Part shown: one piece after another, positions 34,807 through 46,321 of the stretch
How the letters are laid out: the number at the start of each line of letters is the position of its first letter
Numbering within the stretch: the first letter of the stretch is position 1
Source: Eutypa lata
Taxonomy: Eukaryota > Ascomycota > Sordariomycetes > Xylariales > Diatrypaceae
Assembly (NCBI GenBank): GCA_022661535.1
Contig: JAKULF010000014.1
Span: 496,001-560,000, forward strand
Reading direction: 5' to 3'
Length of the DNA stretch: 64,000 nt
Position numbers and translations under genes: made by a program
The notes under the pieces: generated by a model
What the model was told of the DNA's origin: nothing
Seen by the model: the letters and a program-made list of their open reading frames with translations, nothing else
The model's database searches: none

Positions 34807-36487
34807 GTCATTGTACGACCTGGTTTTCGGCTTCTCTTCTCGATGCAGCCCGGAAGGAAGGGAGGAAAAAGGAGGGTGTTTGCTTAGCGTTAAATTGATA
34901 CCAAGGTCCGGCACGAGCTCGCGAGTGAGTCTGCTTTGTGCTGTATAATAAATAGGGCAGCGGCGGCATGATGTTTGCAGATGTCGCCTGCTGCATGTGC
35001 GGTCTCTCATCTTTATCTAGGGGCGTTCAGGGCGTGAAGGATTTCTATCTCTCTTTCTCTCTCTATACATAGCTCTTTGGCAATATAACTACTAGTTTCG
35101 GCATCTCTAATTTTCCCAATTTTCCTCATTTCCTCCCTTCCTTAGTTTATTTTTTTCATCCCCATAATAGGCAGAAAACTCGTAAGTCTCTCTTGTGCTA
35201 CTACGTTTGTAAAAAGTCTGTATTAGGGAGAATATTCCTGTTCATTAACTCTGGGCGGACATGTGTACCAACCATCTGTAGCATACAGGGCTGGTTAGCC
35301 GCTGTTCCGTTTCAGTGCCGCAGGGGTAATGTTAACTATGTGTACCGTAACCAACCGCGCAAAAGGCCACTTGGGACTTGCCTACGTGTTATCTGGTTTC
35401 AGTGCTTAAGATGTAGTCGGGAGGCGCCGGGGAGGTCAGACAGCCTGGTCTGTTTTCGGAGTTTATAGGCAAACAGATATTTGATCGGGGAACCCAACGC
35501 CGGTCTCGTAATCTTAGATATGCGATGTATACCTTCTTTGTGACAAGGCCTATATGTATCTCAAGAGGATTTTAGGTCTTCAAACTCTCTAGACTACCTG
35601 AGTAAGAGCGATTCCCAAGCTTCCAGTTTCTATAACTATCAAAATGGCATTTTCAGGTCGATACGGCATCGCTTGAAGCGCTTAACAGCACTCCCTATGT
35701 AGTTTGCACTACCGCTTGTGTTTCGGGTGACATCCGTGTGCTACTATAACACCAATTCCTGTGAAGTTCTCCCTTAGTAGGTAGCGGAATGTCGTGGCCT
35801 CGTAACAATACCTTCGAAGCGCATAAATAGGGGGTTATGATATCTCAGCGACATAGAAATGTCACGGTACTAGGCTATCCGGGCGGCTGTGTCAGTCTAA
35901 AGGATAAGAGATATTGTTATGTAAGTCATAATTCGCAGTGCTGAGGAACAAGACAGGGAACAGACGCGATAGCGCTTCATTGATACTCATTAACATAACA
36001 AAAAAGGGAGTTATGCATCGAGGAGCTTAACACCGCCTTTCTTCAAACTTCAGAAAATGGTTTATTTGAGTAGGTACAACGAGGTCAGATGCCGTAGCAT
36101 CCTAGATTTGCGCTTGCTTTTTGAGGTCTACACGACGTGAAATACAATAATGATGCGCAAGGACGTAACTCCAGATAAGGGTCTATTAGGGGTTTCACTT
36201 ATGCCCCCAAGGATCGTGGTAGGAGACGTCGTGTAGACGGCCCAGTGGGGAGTTTATCTTCCAATCCGACGCAATGCTAGTCCGTAGATCTGCACAAACG
36301 TCAACCCCGTGATACATACGTGCAGTGTATCTATTCCACACGAACGAATATCCGACACCCCAACCTGTCTGCCAGCCGGGCAGCCAGCTAGCTAGTCAGC
36401 GTTCAAAGACGCAGGAACCCATGGACCCCTGGTCTCTGACTCCCCCATCCCAGCCCAAATAAGCCTCGTCAGTCATCTCAGTCATCA
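34807..36487. other. Convergent intergenic region
   Basis: 1.7 kb between the 3' ends of the DUF3455 gene and the UCH gene. Frames are short (at most about 90 codons) and featureless. A CAGCCGGGCAGCCAGCTAGC patch lies near 36377-36396. I see no RNA gene. Confidence 0.5.
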
Positions 36488-37662
36488 TCAACCCTCCATC
36501 TCGACATCCCCGTCCCCACCACCTCCACCCCCTTTCCTCTTATTCTCGAGGCGTAGTCTCGTCCTCGCCGTCGCCTCCTCGACCCACTTCTGATAAGCAC
36601 CATCCCCTTGCCCTTCTTCCCCGCCCTCCTTGAGCTTCGCCCTGACCACCGCGCTCAGCACCGCGCCCGAGAAGCCCACGAAGTTGTGCCTCCGCAGGGC
36701 GTTCTCGAACTGCCAGTCGCGGCGCTTCCGGTTCTCGCGGGCGAGGGCCTCGGCGTCGCCGATCTCGCGGGCGCGCACGCGCAGGTCGCCGACCATGGCC
36801 ATGAGGTTGAAGCGGATCTCGGCGAGGTCGTAGCGGGCGACGCGGCGCTGCAGGACCTCCATGACCTTGGTGTTGAAGTCGGCGGGGGTGGCGCAGGCGC
36901 CGTGGCTGATGGGGGCGGGCTGCAGGCCGTCGAGCTCGTACAGCGTGGCCCCCACGCGCGTGTAGGCCACGAAGTGGAAGGCGTCCTCGGTCTCCTCGTT
37001 GCCCGTGCGCGCCGTCTCGTCGACGAACGGGCTGCTGCGCGCGAAGCTGTTGTGCACGTCGCGGATGAGCTCGCTGTTGCTGAGGGCCTCGCCGCGGAAC
37101 TCGGGCGGCAGCACCATGGTGAACTCGCGGAAGTCGCGCAGCCCGTCGCCCACGTCGATCTCGCCGTCGGCCGTCTTGTTCAGGAGCACCGAGAGGAGGG
37201 CCTGCGTGCCGCACGCGTTCTGGATCGTCTGCGCCGCGAAGAAGAGCCGCTCCGCCGCGTCGTGGTCGAAGGCGCCGTCGAGCGGCTTGTCCGTCGCCGT
37301 GTACGGCGTGTCGGTCGGGTACTTGAACAGGAAGATCACGCCGTAGACCGGGTGCAGGGCCGCGAGCGATTCGGGCTCCAGCGTCAGGAGCTCCTCGAAT
37401 TGCACATTCTTGACGCCGAGGTTCTCGAGTAGGTAGGTGAAGACGCCCTGGTCAAAGGTGGGAACGACGTTAGCGTTTGCTCTCAAGTTGATCGGTCGTC
37501 TTTGAAGCTCTTCGAACGCCAAGTAGGTATATATCACTTACAGCATCCGATTCAACTGTAAAATAGATTCATAGTTAGCAGCAGCCTTTGGCAAGTACTA
37601 TCTGCTCGCGAACAACAGATAGATAGAGAGGTAACTTAACTGGTATTCCAACCACCACTCAT
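36488..37662 (-). CDS. uch2: UCH37-type ubiquitin C-terminal hydrolase
   Basis: This is a cysteine deubiquitinase of the UCH37/UCHL5 class, which trims ubiquitin chains, often bound to the proteasome lid receptor. Minus-strand exons are 37662-37641 (22 nt), 37555-37542 (14 nt) and 37447-36488, giving 331 aa. The N-terminus MSGGWNTIESDAGVFTYLLE is assembled only by including the tiny second exon, and matches the family start. Catalytic residues are visible: Gln85, Cys91 (QTIQNACGTQ), His170 (EDAFHFVAYT) and Asp185 (YELDGLQ). Spacings are 6 and 15, as in UCH37. The C-terminal ULD-like helices follow (YDLAEIRFNLMAMVGD; ALRRHNFVGFSG), and the last residues are Lys/Gly-rich and acidic. The third exon is very GC-rich. 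Confidence 0.95.
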
Positions 37663-38523
37663 CTTTCCTCTCGTATCTGTCTCGAGCCTTCGAGACTAGG
37701 CAACTAAGAAGGTAATTGAATCTACCTAGAGATTATGACCAATTAAAACTTCTTAGATATGTAGGTAGACACTAGATAAGATTTTAGAGGAAATGCGATT
37801 GGATAGCGGTGTTGCTACGTTCTTCAAGTTGAAGTTGTTACTACTGCCGTGCTCATATATCCGTAGCTTCCAACTATAAAGGTTGCGGGTGATGTCAATT
37901 GAACGTGGGATTAACTTATTGCGTTAGCCCACACAGCCCACGCAAGCTCTAGTGGGCCTAAAATTGCTCTGTTCGGGCTAGTTTCACGCTAAGTATCCAC
38001 TACAACGCCCACCAATTGCACTTAACTACGAAGTAACCACATACTCTACACACCTTTTGTACTGCCATAGCTATTTTTCAACCCTTGCCGACTAACAATA
38101 TTCGATAGACGACAAACAGTTGGTTAAAACCCATTGTTAGCATTAAATTGGGTTCTTAGTTAAGACGCCCTGAGAGTCTACAGCAAAAACTGAAAGCATT
38201 GCATCTACCGAAAAGGCCATGAATAGCTTCAGACTATATACATCTTACAGCAGCAACACCGAGCAATATATAGCTTCTATCCACAGATGTGTTCTGGTAA
38301 CATTCCGTCATGTTAGAAGCAGGTCTTCCTTCCATTTCTTTCCTTTCCTTTCCTTTCCTAGCATCCGGCCAATGTGTCCGTCCTCCAGCTTCCTTTCCAT
38401 CATTTAGATACTACAATCGTGTTACAGTCGAGTTATCGTCTTCCTTAATGAACATGACGTCGAATATTCCCTGCACAAGAGCTATTCATTTCATCTCATC
38501 TCGTCTTGTGCTCAGCTTGGAAC
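37663..38523. other. Intergenic region, UCH promoter and permease 3' end
   Basis: About 0.86 kb, AT-rich. It includes four TTTCC repeats at 38339-38358. No gene is supported. Confidence 0.5.
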
Positions 38524-40909
38524 TTAATGCATCAAGTGAGACCTAGGAGAGCGCGCTCGGTCCGAAAGAGCGTATATCTCCTTTGCGTCTGCCGATCCGA
38601 GTCGTGAAGAGCCGTTGTTGATAGTACTGTCGTTGTCGACTAGGTCTATCGAATCCTTAGTGCCGGGACCTACGTTCTTCTCCCCCAACACCAATTTTCG
38701 AATGTATCTCATCCATCTAGGTAGGGAGGACATTCCCCATCTGTACACTTCCTTGTCTTCGTAGTTGGCCGGCTCAAGTCTGTTGGCGCTTAAATAAACG
38801 ACCGCCCAGATCATAGTGTTCAGAACTATGTAGACCAGCATTCCCCTAGTTCTACATTAGCGACATGCTCGTTAGGAACAAGGGGGTTCAGGAGAGTTCT
38901 TATACTCACGCAATAAGGCCATAGGCGACGCTATAGCTGAAGGGGATGAATGCTAGCGTGATGAAAGACGGCACAGCATCACCGATGTATTGCCAGTTGA
39001 TGTTGCATACTTGACGTATCATCAAACAGCCAACCTTCATACAATATTAGTATCATCTAATAAAAAGGACTAGCATACAACACTTACTAGAACCAGGGTT
39101 CCTCCCGTAGCCCAGGGGGGCACAGAAGCCAGAATCGGCGCAAAGAATAAGGACACAAGAAAACAAATGCCGGTTGATATAGCAGTGAGGCCCGTCCGAC
39201 CTCCCTCTGCAATACCTGCACCACTCTCGATGAAAGCAGTAACAGGCGAGCAACCAAAAAGGGAGCCGATCGATATGCAGGCAGCATCGGTACAGTAGGC
39301 TATGGTCGAACGAGGGAAATCACCGTCGTCTTCCACAACGCCACAGAATCTAGCCATGGAATACAGCGTTGCCGTGCAGTCAATAATGTCGACATACAGA
39401 AAGGTCATGAGTGCCAGGATGAATTTAGCAGAGGTTGTTCCGTGTAGGTCCCACTCTTGAACAGCTAACACCTTCTCGATGGGGTGAAATGCGACAACCT
39501 GGCTAAAGAATTCGAAACGGGAATCACCATCTTCGGTGTGAGGAAAATACGTGAAAGAGGTGTTTCGGCTAATACCTGTTAGTAGACGTCTTTGCGCAAA
39601 GGAGGAAGAGGTTCACAAACGGCCATGATAGGATAGATACGATCCCAATTCCGATGATGATAGCGCTCTTGACTTTGAAGGCCATTAAGAAAGCAACAAG
39701 GATTCCTCCAAGTGTGATGCCGATCCACATCTAAAAGAGACATTAGCAAGACGCCCCTATATGTAATTATTTGGAGTTTCTTACCGCAGGGTTTGCCATG
39801 ATGTGGCTAATACACTCCCCTTTCTCATTCAAATACTCGGCTGGACACCCACCAATGGTTAATGGTGTAGCGTATCCACCAGTGATGGCTCCAATTCCAG
39901 CAGAATACGACAGTCCGATCTCTGTGAGAAATAATCCGATACCAACTCCGCAAGCTGTCTTGATGGTTGCTGGGATCATGTTTATCAACCACTGCCGCAT
40001 TCCTGTCAAAGCAAGGAACATGAAGATGAACCCTTCAACAAAGACGGCAGTCAAGGCGAGCTTATACGGTATGTTTCCAGTGCCATGCCATCCAACAACT
40101 TGGTAAGTGAAATAGGCGTTTAAGCCCATGCCTGGTCTACTTCGCTATTAGCTACTTAGCCTGGGGAGGAATGATGAGGTCATAGCATACCCGAGAGCGA
40201 CAGGAAGGTTGGTTAAGAACCCGAACGCAATGCTAGAGAGACCAGCAAGGGCTGCAGTAGACGTCACGAGATCTCGCTTCAATTCTATAACCTTCCTGTT
40301 AGTTCTGCCTGTGATAGACCCATGTGGTGTATCATAGATTGTCATTACTTACGAACAAGACACAAGGCATAGTCGGCATCTCCAATGCAACCTGGATTGT
40401 TATCCGCAGGGCAGTGGCAAGTGCCTCCCGATTCAGAAAGAACAGCAGACTATGACGACAAATGTTAGACTGATTCCAATAATGATGATATCCAAAATGC
40501 ATTCTTACGTTGACCGCAATGATGTAGGCCATAGTGGCAAAGGTGGTCAAGCCAGCTCGAATCTCCCTGAAGAAAGTGGCACCTCTGATCGATTTGGGCT
40601 AAGATTTGTATTAGCAAGCATTCTATAACATAAGTGGAATCTGGTAGATGGTGCATGAACAGAAGAGAAGTATGTATCCGTTGCAATGGGCGATACATGC
40701 CAGTTAATCCACAATAAACATAAGTTGCTCGATGTAGATTATAAGGATTTGGAGAGAAGGGGGGTTAGTTGAACTAGGAAGCGTAAGTGTACACTTACAT
40801 GACCAGAGCCATCTAGCCGGAAAACTCTACCGAAGGTTGAGGAATTGATACAATCCTCAACCCCCTGGATCCAGTTCAACACTGGCTGTATGTAGTTGCT
40901 GATTCCCAT
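38524..40909 (-). CDS. azgA: AzgA-type adenine/guanine/hypoxanthine permease
   Basis: This is a plasma-membrane purine:H+ symporter of the AzgA (NAT/NCS2-like) family. Nine minus-strand exons all agree in phase: 40909-40799, 40598-40509, 40449-40353, 40284-40191, 40136-39785, 39730-39576, 39502-39088, 39034-38910 and 38845-38524 (586 aa). Landmarks are MGISNYIQPVLNWIQG, RAGLTTFATMAYIIAVN, TNLPVALGPGMGLNAYFTY, ALTAVFVEGFIFMFLALTGM, LTEIGLSYSAGIGAITGGYA, and FLYVDIIDCTATLYSMAR then SLFGCSPVTAFIESGAGI, which holds the substrate-site region of the family. A cytoplasmic C-tail follows the last membrane segment. The hypoxanthine/adenine/guanine specificity is inferred from family membership. It stands alone, with no purine-catabolism neighbour. 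Confidence 0.93.
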
Positions 40910-43900
40910 CTTGTTCTAGTTTAGGGATTTCCTAGGGGCGATGGCGACGAGGCAGTGCGAGATAGATAAGACGAACAGTTGGTGTGGTCACTAGAAGTGA
41001 ACCACCACAACGTTCAATAGGTGATACGGATAACTGAAATTATTGTTCTCCAATAATTAAGAGATAAAACAAAGATGCCGCACAAGATCGCGCTCAATGA
41101 TTAAGAAGACGCAACTTGAAGGAGACTGGATTGAGAAGGTAACCAATCCAAATTTGCGACGACGTGACTTTCAGGAGTAGAAGATGAAGGGGATAAAGTT
41201 ATTGTTAATTGGTCGTCGAGGTATTAATATTGAAGGGGCGACGAAATGAAGTGTCCCACTGAGTGGCCAGTTGCTGGTTCCGCAGGCCAGAGGTGATCCT
41301 TTTTAGATTCCCTGCCCGTCAGATCGAAATATTCATTGAATACGCTTTTGGGGTTGTTTTTTTGGTTCGTTTCAGGGTCTCCGTCGACCATGGGATGTTT
41401 GGAAGGAATGATGAGATTCAACCTTAGCTGCAGGACTTAAGCAGACTGGTTACCAGGCAGCCGGGGTCTGCAGGGGCGTAGGAAGCGGAAGGACCACCCT
41501 TGTTCGACGATTCAAATAGACGCCTAGCGACGACCTGGGTTAGGTGTGATTAGTAGAGTCCCTTGTATGCAGACAGTACCCGCATGCATGTATGTAGGTA
41601 TGTAGGTAGATAGGTGTGTAGGCAGGCATGCACGTATGTACCTAGGTACATACCTACTTGATTGATTATGCTCCCTAAGAAGGTAAGGTCCCCAACGATG
41701 CCTAACGTATTGCAAGTCAGGGATGATGATGTTCACTTCTGAGTGCACTTGGTGGTGCCAAGGTGTGCTGAAGTCAAACCTAAGTTCATGTCTAGATAAG
41801 TTGTGCAATCAGGTATCAGCTTTTGGAGAGTTGCTGTATTCAGTCTCGTATTTCTTGTAGGACAACTGGAAACAAAGAACCTTGTCGTCCACAGTAGAGA
41901 CAGATGATAGTAGGACCAATTGTGATGCTACTTCCTTTCGTTCAATTTCTCGCCGTTGATGTGGATGGGCTTGTATCGTCGACTTAACAGAATTGACTAT
42001 CATGCTTTTTGAGAAGCTATAATCAGGAGTTCTCTTTTCAATAAGGGTTAACTGGTATGTTGTATAGCTGAAGAGACGACACCAATTAAGAATTGATGTG
42101 AATAGTTTGGGGGATAAAAACTGCAATTGACACGAGATGGGAGGTGTCGACGATTAATCAGAGTACCACCTGTCTAGTGCTCAAGAACGTGACTCCTTAT
42201 TTTATTTAACAAGGGAGTTAGGTGTGATAATTGATGCCTAAGTGGATAAACCCTTTTAGCATTTGAAATGTGCCATTGCCTACAGTAATCACATCCCAAG
42301 ATACTGGATCGAGGGATCTCTACGTTTAAGTCTTTTCCTGTCTACTGACTCGACGACAAGGGATGCATTGTGAAAATGATCAACTCGGGGAGCGGATGCT
42401 GACTTCTTAGCTAGCAACCATGCGGATCCCCTATGTCATTTTCCGACCTCGAGTAGAGGACAAGATTCTTTCATCACCTTGTTTTCAAGCCTAAACCACA
42501 GTAACGTCAGCTTTGGTTCGTCCGTCTATATCTGTACGTTACCAGTCCTACTTGAATGCAGTGTACCTGCTTCTACGGCTAGATATGCCGCTCGGCTCTG
42601 CACCTCCCTTTTCTTGAACTGCCCATTAAGATGCCAAGGAGCTGAGGTAAGTAAGGAACTGAAGACAGGCAGGGGATGCAAACACAAACATGCACGTTTC
42701 CCGCTTCCCTGTAATTGTTCGTCTAATAGACATCCACGGGAATGGGCTTCAAGACTTGATGTTGTATCACCAGGTAAGGATTGGCGAGACGGAATGGCAC
42801 CTAAGACACACGGGAATATTTTCCAATTACCGAAAGGTGTTGTGACACGGATCAATATTTCGCGCCGTACAAGAGCGGAGATGGGATAACTAGGTAGGTC
42901 AGGTAGTACCATCACGGCTCTCCGGGGAAGTTAGACCGTGTATCTCGTACGCATCTAACGTGAGATGAATTTCCCCTTTCAACTAGGTAGCTATTGGGGC
43001 TACATCATTGGCAGGCCAATGATATTCACTTGTTACCCTTTGAGTACAATTGTGGCTAATAATGGTATAACTAGGTGTAATTGAGGTTACGACCAATCTT
43101 TGTTCTCTGCATGAATACTTAGAACACCATGGTTTAAATCGTAACTGCCGGTTTTCGGTCCTCAATCGTTGGCGTTGAATCTTAGCAACTCTAGATTACT
43201 ATACTAATTATGTCTTCAAATGCTTTCGAGCTTAGGTAGATATTTCAAAATTGCACAGTGCAAACACTTGTGGTTAAAATACTAGGCTAATTCCAAGGTG
43301 TCTTCTCATAATAAGTGAAAGCTCTGGGTTTGCATGATGTCAATTTGCTTGGTCAATTCGAAGATTGTCCTCTGCCTGAGATGTTTGTATTCTCCAGTTG
43401 TTTGATTATCAATAGACGACACTAAAAAAACGTTTGTGTTTCTCTTGCGTAGCAAATTCATATATTGTTTTTATTGCTTCCTGGATAATGCTAATGCATT
43501 CTTTCTTTAAGGGGGTTTTATGAAGACATCGGACCGAGAAAAAAAAAAGATTTCAATCCGAAATATTTCCACCTAGACCTAGCTCAGTATAACAACAGAT
43601 GAAAAGACAATTTATCGTCCATTGATCAGGTTTCCACTGAAAAATCCTAGTTCGCGAATTCATAGGACTTTGTGACCTCAAGCTGAAAGAGGTATATGAA
43701 CTATTTTTTGCCGCTTCATCCTTCGATAAACAGGTGCATGTGGGCTTAGGCAACATTCGCCATGCAGATCCACACTGACTTGAGTCTACAAATGCATTGC
43801 GGCAGCCTCGAATAGATTCTTTGTGTCTAAAACAACCATGTCGTGCATTATAATCCGGGTCATTCGGCTGGAGTGAAAACTACGGGCCGGACCTATGTTG

Positions 43901-46321
43901 CAGATTATGGCTGTAGACTAGCAGCACTAGATGACTAGGTGGCATGGGCATGCATGTGTGCTCAGTTGAATAGACGCCACAGTCTCTTGGTGTCATTGGA
44001 TGCAACCAAGCAGACAGGACTATCCCTGTATTTAGAGGCAAGCATCAGCTACAAAAATGTGTATCAGCAGCATGTCTACTTTTTTTCCGCGTCACATCGG
44101 TAATTTAACAACAGGGTGCATCACGCAGCAGGAACTGCAACTTTACCAAAGAGTCGGGTGTGTTTCTGTCTTGGAAGCATGAATGCCTTCCATCGAACCA
44201 TTCAATCGCCCTTTCAGGGGATAATTTCTAAGTAGATTATAAGTGCTAGCTGTCTAACTTGGACTTTGCCGTTTTGAAATACTATTAGGCCGACTGCAGA
44301 GAGCGAAGCAAACATGAACGATATTTTACCAAAACCCAGCAATTCTTAAGACTCGATATGATGGCCACTTTGGGGTTACTTTCTGGTCCGAAGTGAACTC
44401 TTTGAGGAGAAAACAAGACTTTTATCTGTCTCACGTTAATAAGCACATGGTATACTCGGAACCATGGACAGTCTGCCAAGCTAGCTGAACAGAATTTAAG
44501 ACAGCAGAAGATGCAACTGGCTATTATCTTGATGATATACTCGGGCTATATGGTTAAGCTCCGTAGGAGGTATATCAGCTATAGCTACATATGCACCTCT
44601 TGTGTACGAAGTATCCGCACAAGATTCGGCCTTTCTACGCTCCTTAGATATGATTGGGTGGTCCTATGTTAGATTTGTGTAACTAAGCTTTATAGAGCAG
44701 GGAATAAACAACCTGACATGTTACACAAGTATAACCTACAGCTTAGGGTACCTTTTTACGCGAGCTCTTATCTATAGCACACAGAGGTGGGCTGTGCCCA
44801 GAGCAAAATATGTAGGCTGCTTATCATATTCTGTACAATGTAAGAATATATCTACTGCTTTATTGAAAGAAGCGTGTATTGACCAACCGGTTTTATTTCT
44901 CGAGATTTTCTAACCTAGCCTGGCATAAGGTGGTAGACCAGTATCAACCAGTCAGTAGTTGTGCCTCGTGTCCCATATATGAACAAATGCTTTCATTGCT
45001 CAGACAAGAAGAAGACCTAGGTGAACCCTAGTGCTGATATATAAGTATTCAAAACATTGTCTCTTAATGTTAAGTTGGTAATATTGCTGTGACTGAACCC
45101 TTAGTATCACAAATAGACTACAACTAGGTATGATACTAATTTCTTAGCAGAGGTGATGATTACCAATCAAAAGAAGAGGAATCAAAAAGGTTGAAGCCAG
45201 CTAGTATCACTACCATTATCTACTGGAGTCTTGAATAATTCAATATTAAGGAGTTAGACATATCGATAGGTAGAACTTGAAGCACGCACATATACAGGTA
45301 CTTAGGTAAGTACCAATATGAGTAATATAAAGTTGGCTAAACTTGTATTATGCACTTATCTACCAACCTATGCATGTATGATACGTGTGCCTACCTCATA
45401 CGCATGTATGTATGTGATAAATAGTTGACCTCGAATATTAATGCGGTAGGTCTAGGTATCCAGTTCCCCACTTGCACTGCCTACATAATCTACATACCTA
45501 CATGTAGTACCTACCTATTACCTTACCTAACCTGGGATTTTATTTGTGTAGGAAAGCATCATCGGGAAGGTGCGTATTCTGATCTTTTGACACACCTGCG
45601 CTGCAGACTGCCTACCTCTAACTTCAAACCTCGCGTGTGCCTTGAGCACCCACTTTAGATTCGTATCACCTTTGTCTCACCTTTAACTTTGGTCTCATCA
45701 TCAACATCACCACTGCCTTTCTTGTTTCTTTCTTCCGTATCGTCAATTTTGTACTATACTATACTTACCTATTGTCATGCCCATTCCCATACTTCCTACA
45801 TCTTTATGACCAGAATTCCCTGGTTACGCCTATTGCCAATCCATCGTGATACCTTGCGGGTTTTTAGTGGTTGTAGGTTACCAAGGCGACGTGACCAGCA
45901 ACGCGTGTCCAGCCGCCTGGGTTGAATACGTACCTAATCCTTGAACATTGGACCCAAGAACTATCCCCTCACAGATGACCCACGTTTTCGGCGCCAAGTT
46001 ACGAGATTCATGCTATATCCTCATATTTTCCAGCTATCACGATCGATTAGTATCTGGCAACTGCTGCCAGTTCCCTATGCAGAAGTTTGACTTGACCCAA
46101 TTGGATCTTCTCGACCGCCGTTACTTCTAGTCTAACCTAGACTGCGGTAGAAACAATCTCACTGCCCGACTTCGCAACCCCGTGCACTCTTTAGGCACAT
46201 ATATATATTAGGTATATGTGGTGTTTTCCTCTAGCAAAGGAAATAACAAAAGTCACCGGCTACGGCTCGGCTCGTTTCGTTTCGTCAGGCAGAGAACAAG
46301 CTTACCAACTCAACAACAAAC
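40910..46321. other. Gene-poor 5.4-kb spacer
   Basis: The largest gap in the window, mostly AT-rich (notably 43.1-45.4 kb). Frames up to about 136 codons exist but none has domain, signal-peptide or splice support. Features seen are a TAGG-rich microsatellite at 41585-41660, many scattered CCTA/TAGG short repeats near 45.3-45.5 kb, and pyrimidine-rich sequence just before the next gene that fits its promoter. No intact transposon, terminal repeat or RNA gene was recognised; old mutated elements cannot be excluded by eye. Confidence 0.5.
41585..41660. repeat. TATG/TAGG/CAGG microsatellite
   Basis: Related tetranucleotides run together (CATGTATGTAGGTATGTAGG, AGATAGGTGTGTAGGCAGGC). They are followed by the palindromic patch GTACCTAGGTAC, upstream of the permease gene. 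Confidence 0.85.

Noticed and set aside
36608..37432. 274-codon plus-strand frame
   Set aside because: Antisense to the GC-rich UCH exon, which has all catalytic residues; GC-rich DNA keeps shadow frames open.
41809..42126. 105-codon minus-strand frame
   Set aside because: AT-rich, no recognisable motif, no supporting neighbouring exon.
42479..42889. 136-codon frame with several Cys in the big spacer
   Set aside because: No signal peptide, domain or splice partner, and the antisense frame over the same DNA is almost as long (129 codons).
45689..45925. 78-codon frame with a Ser/Leu/Phe-rich start resembling a signal peptide
   Set aside because: Pyrimidine-rich DNA upstream of a real start often imitates signal peptides; no conserved remainder or splice continuation.
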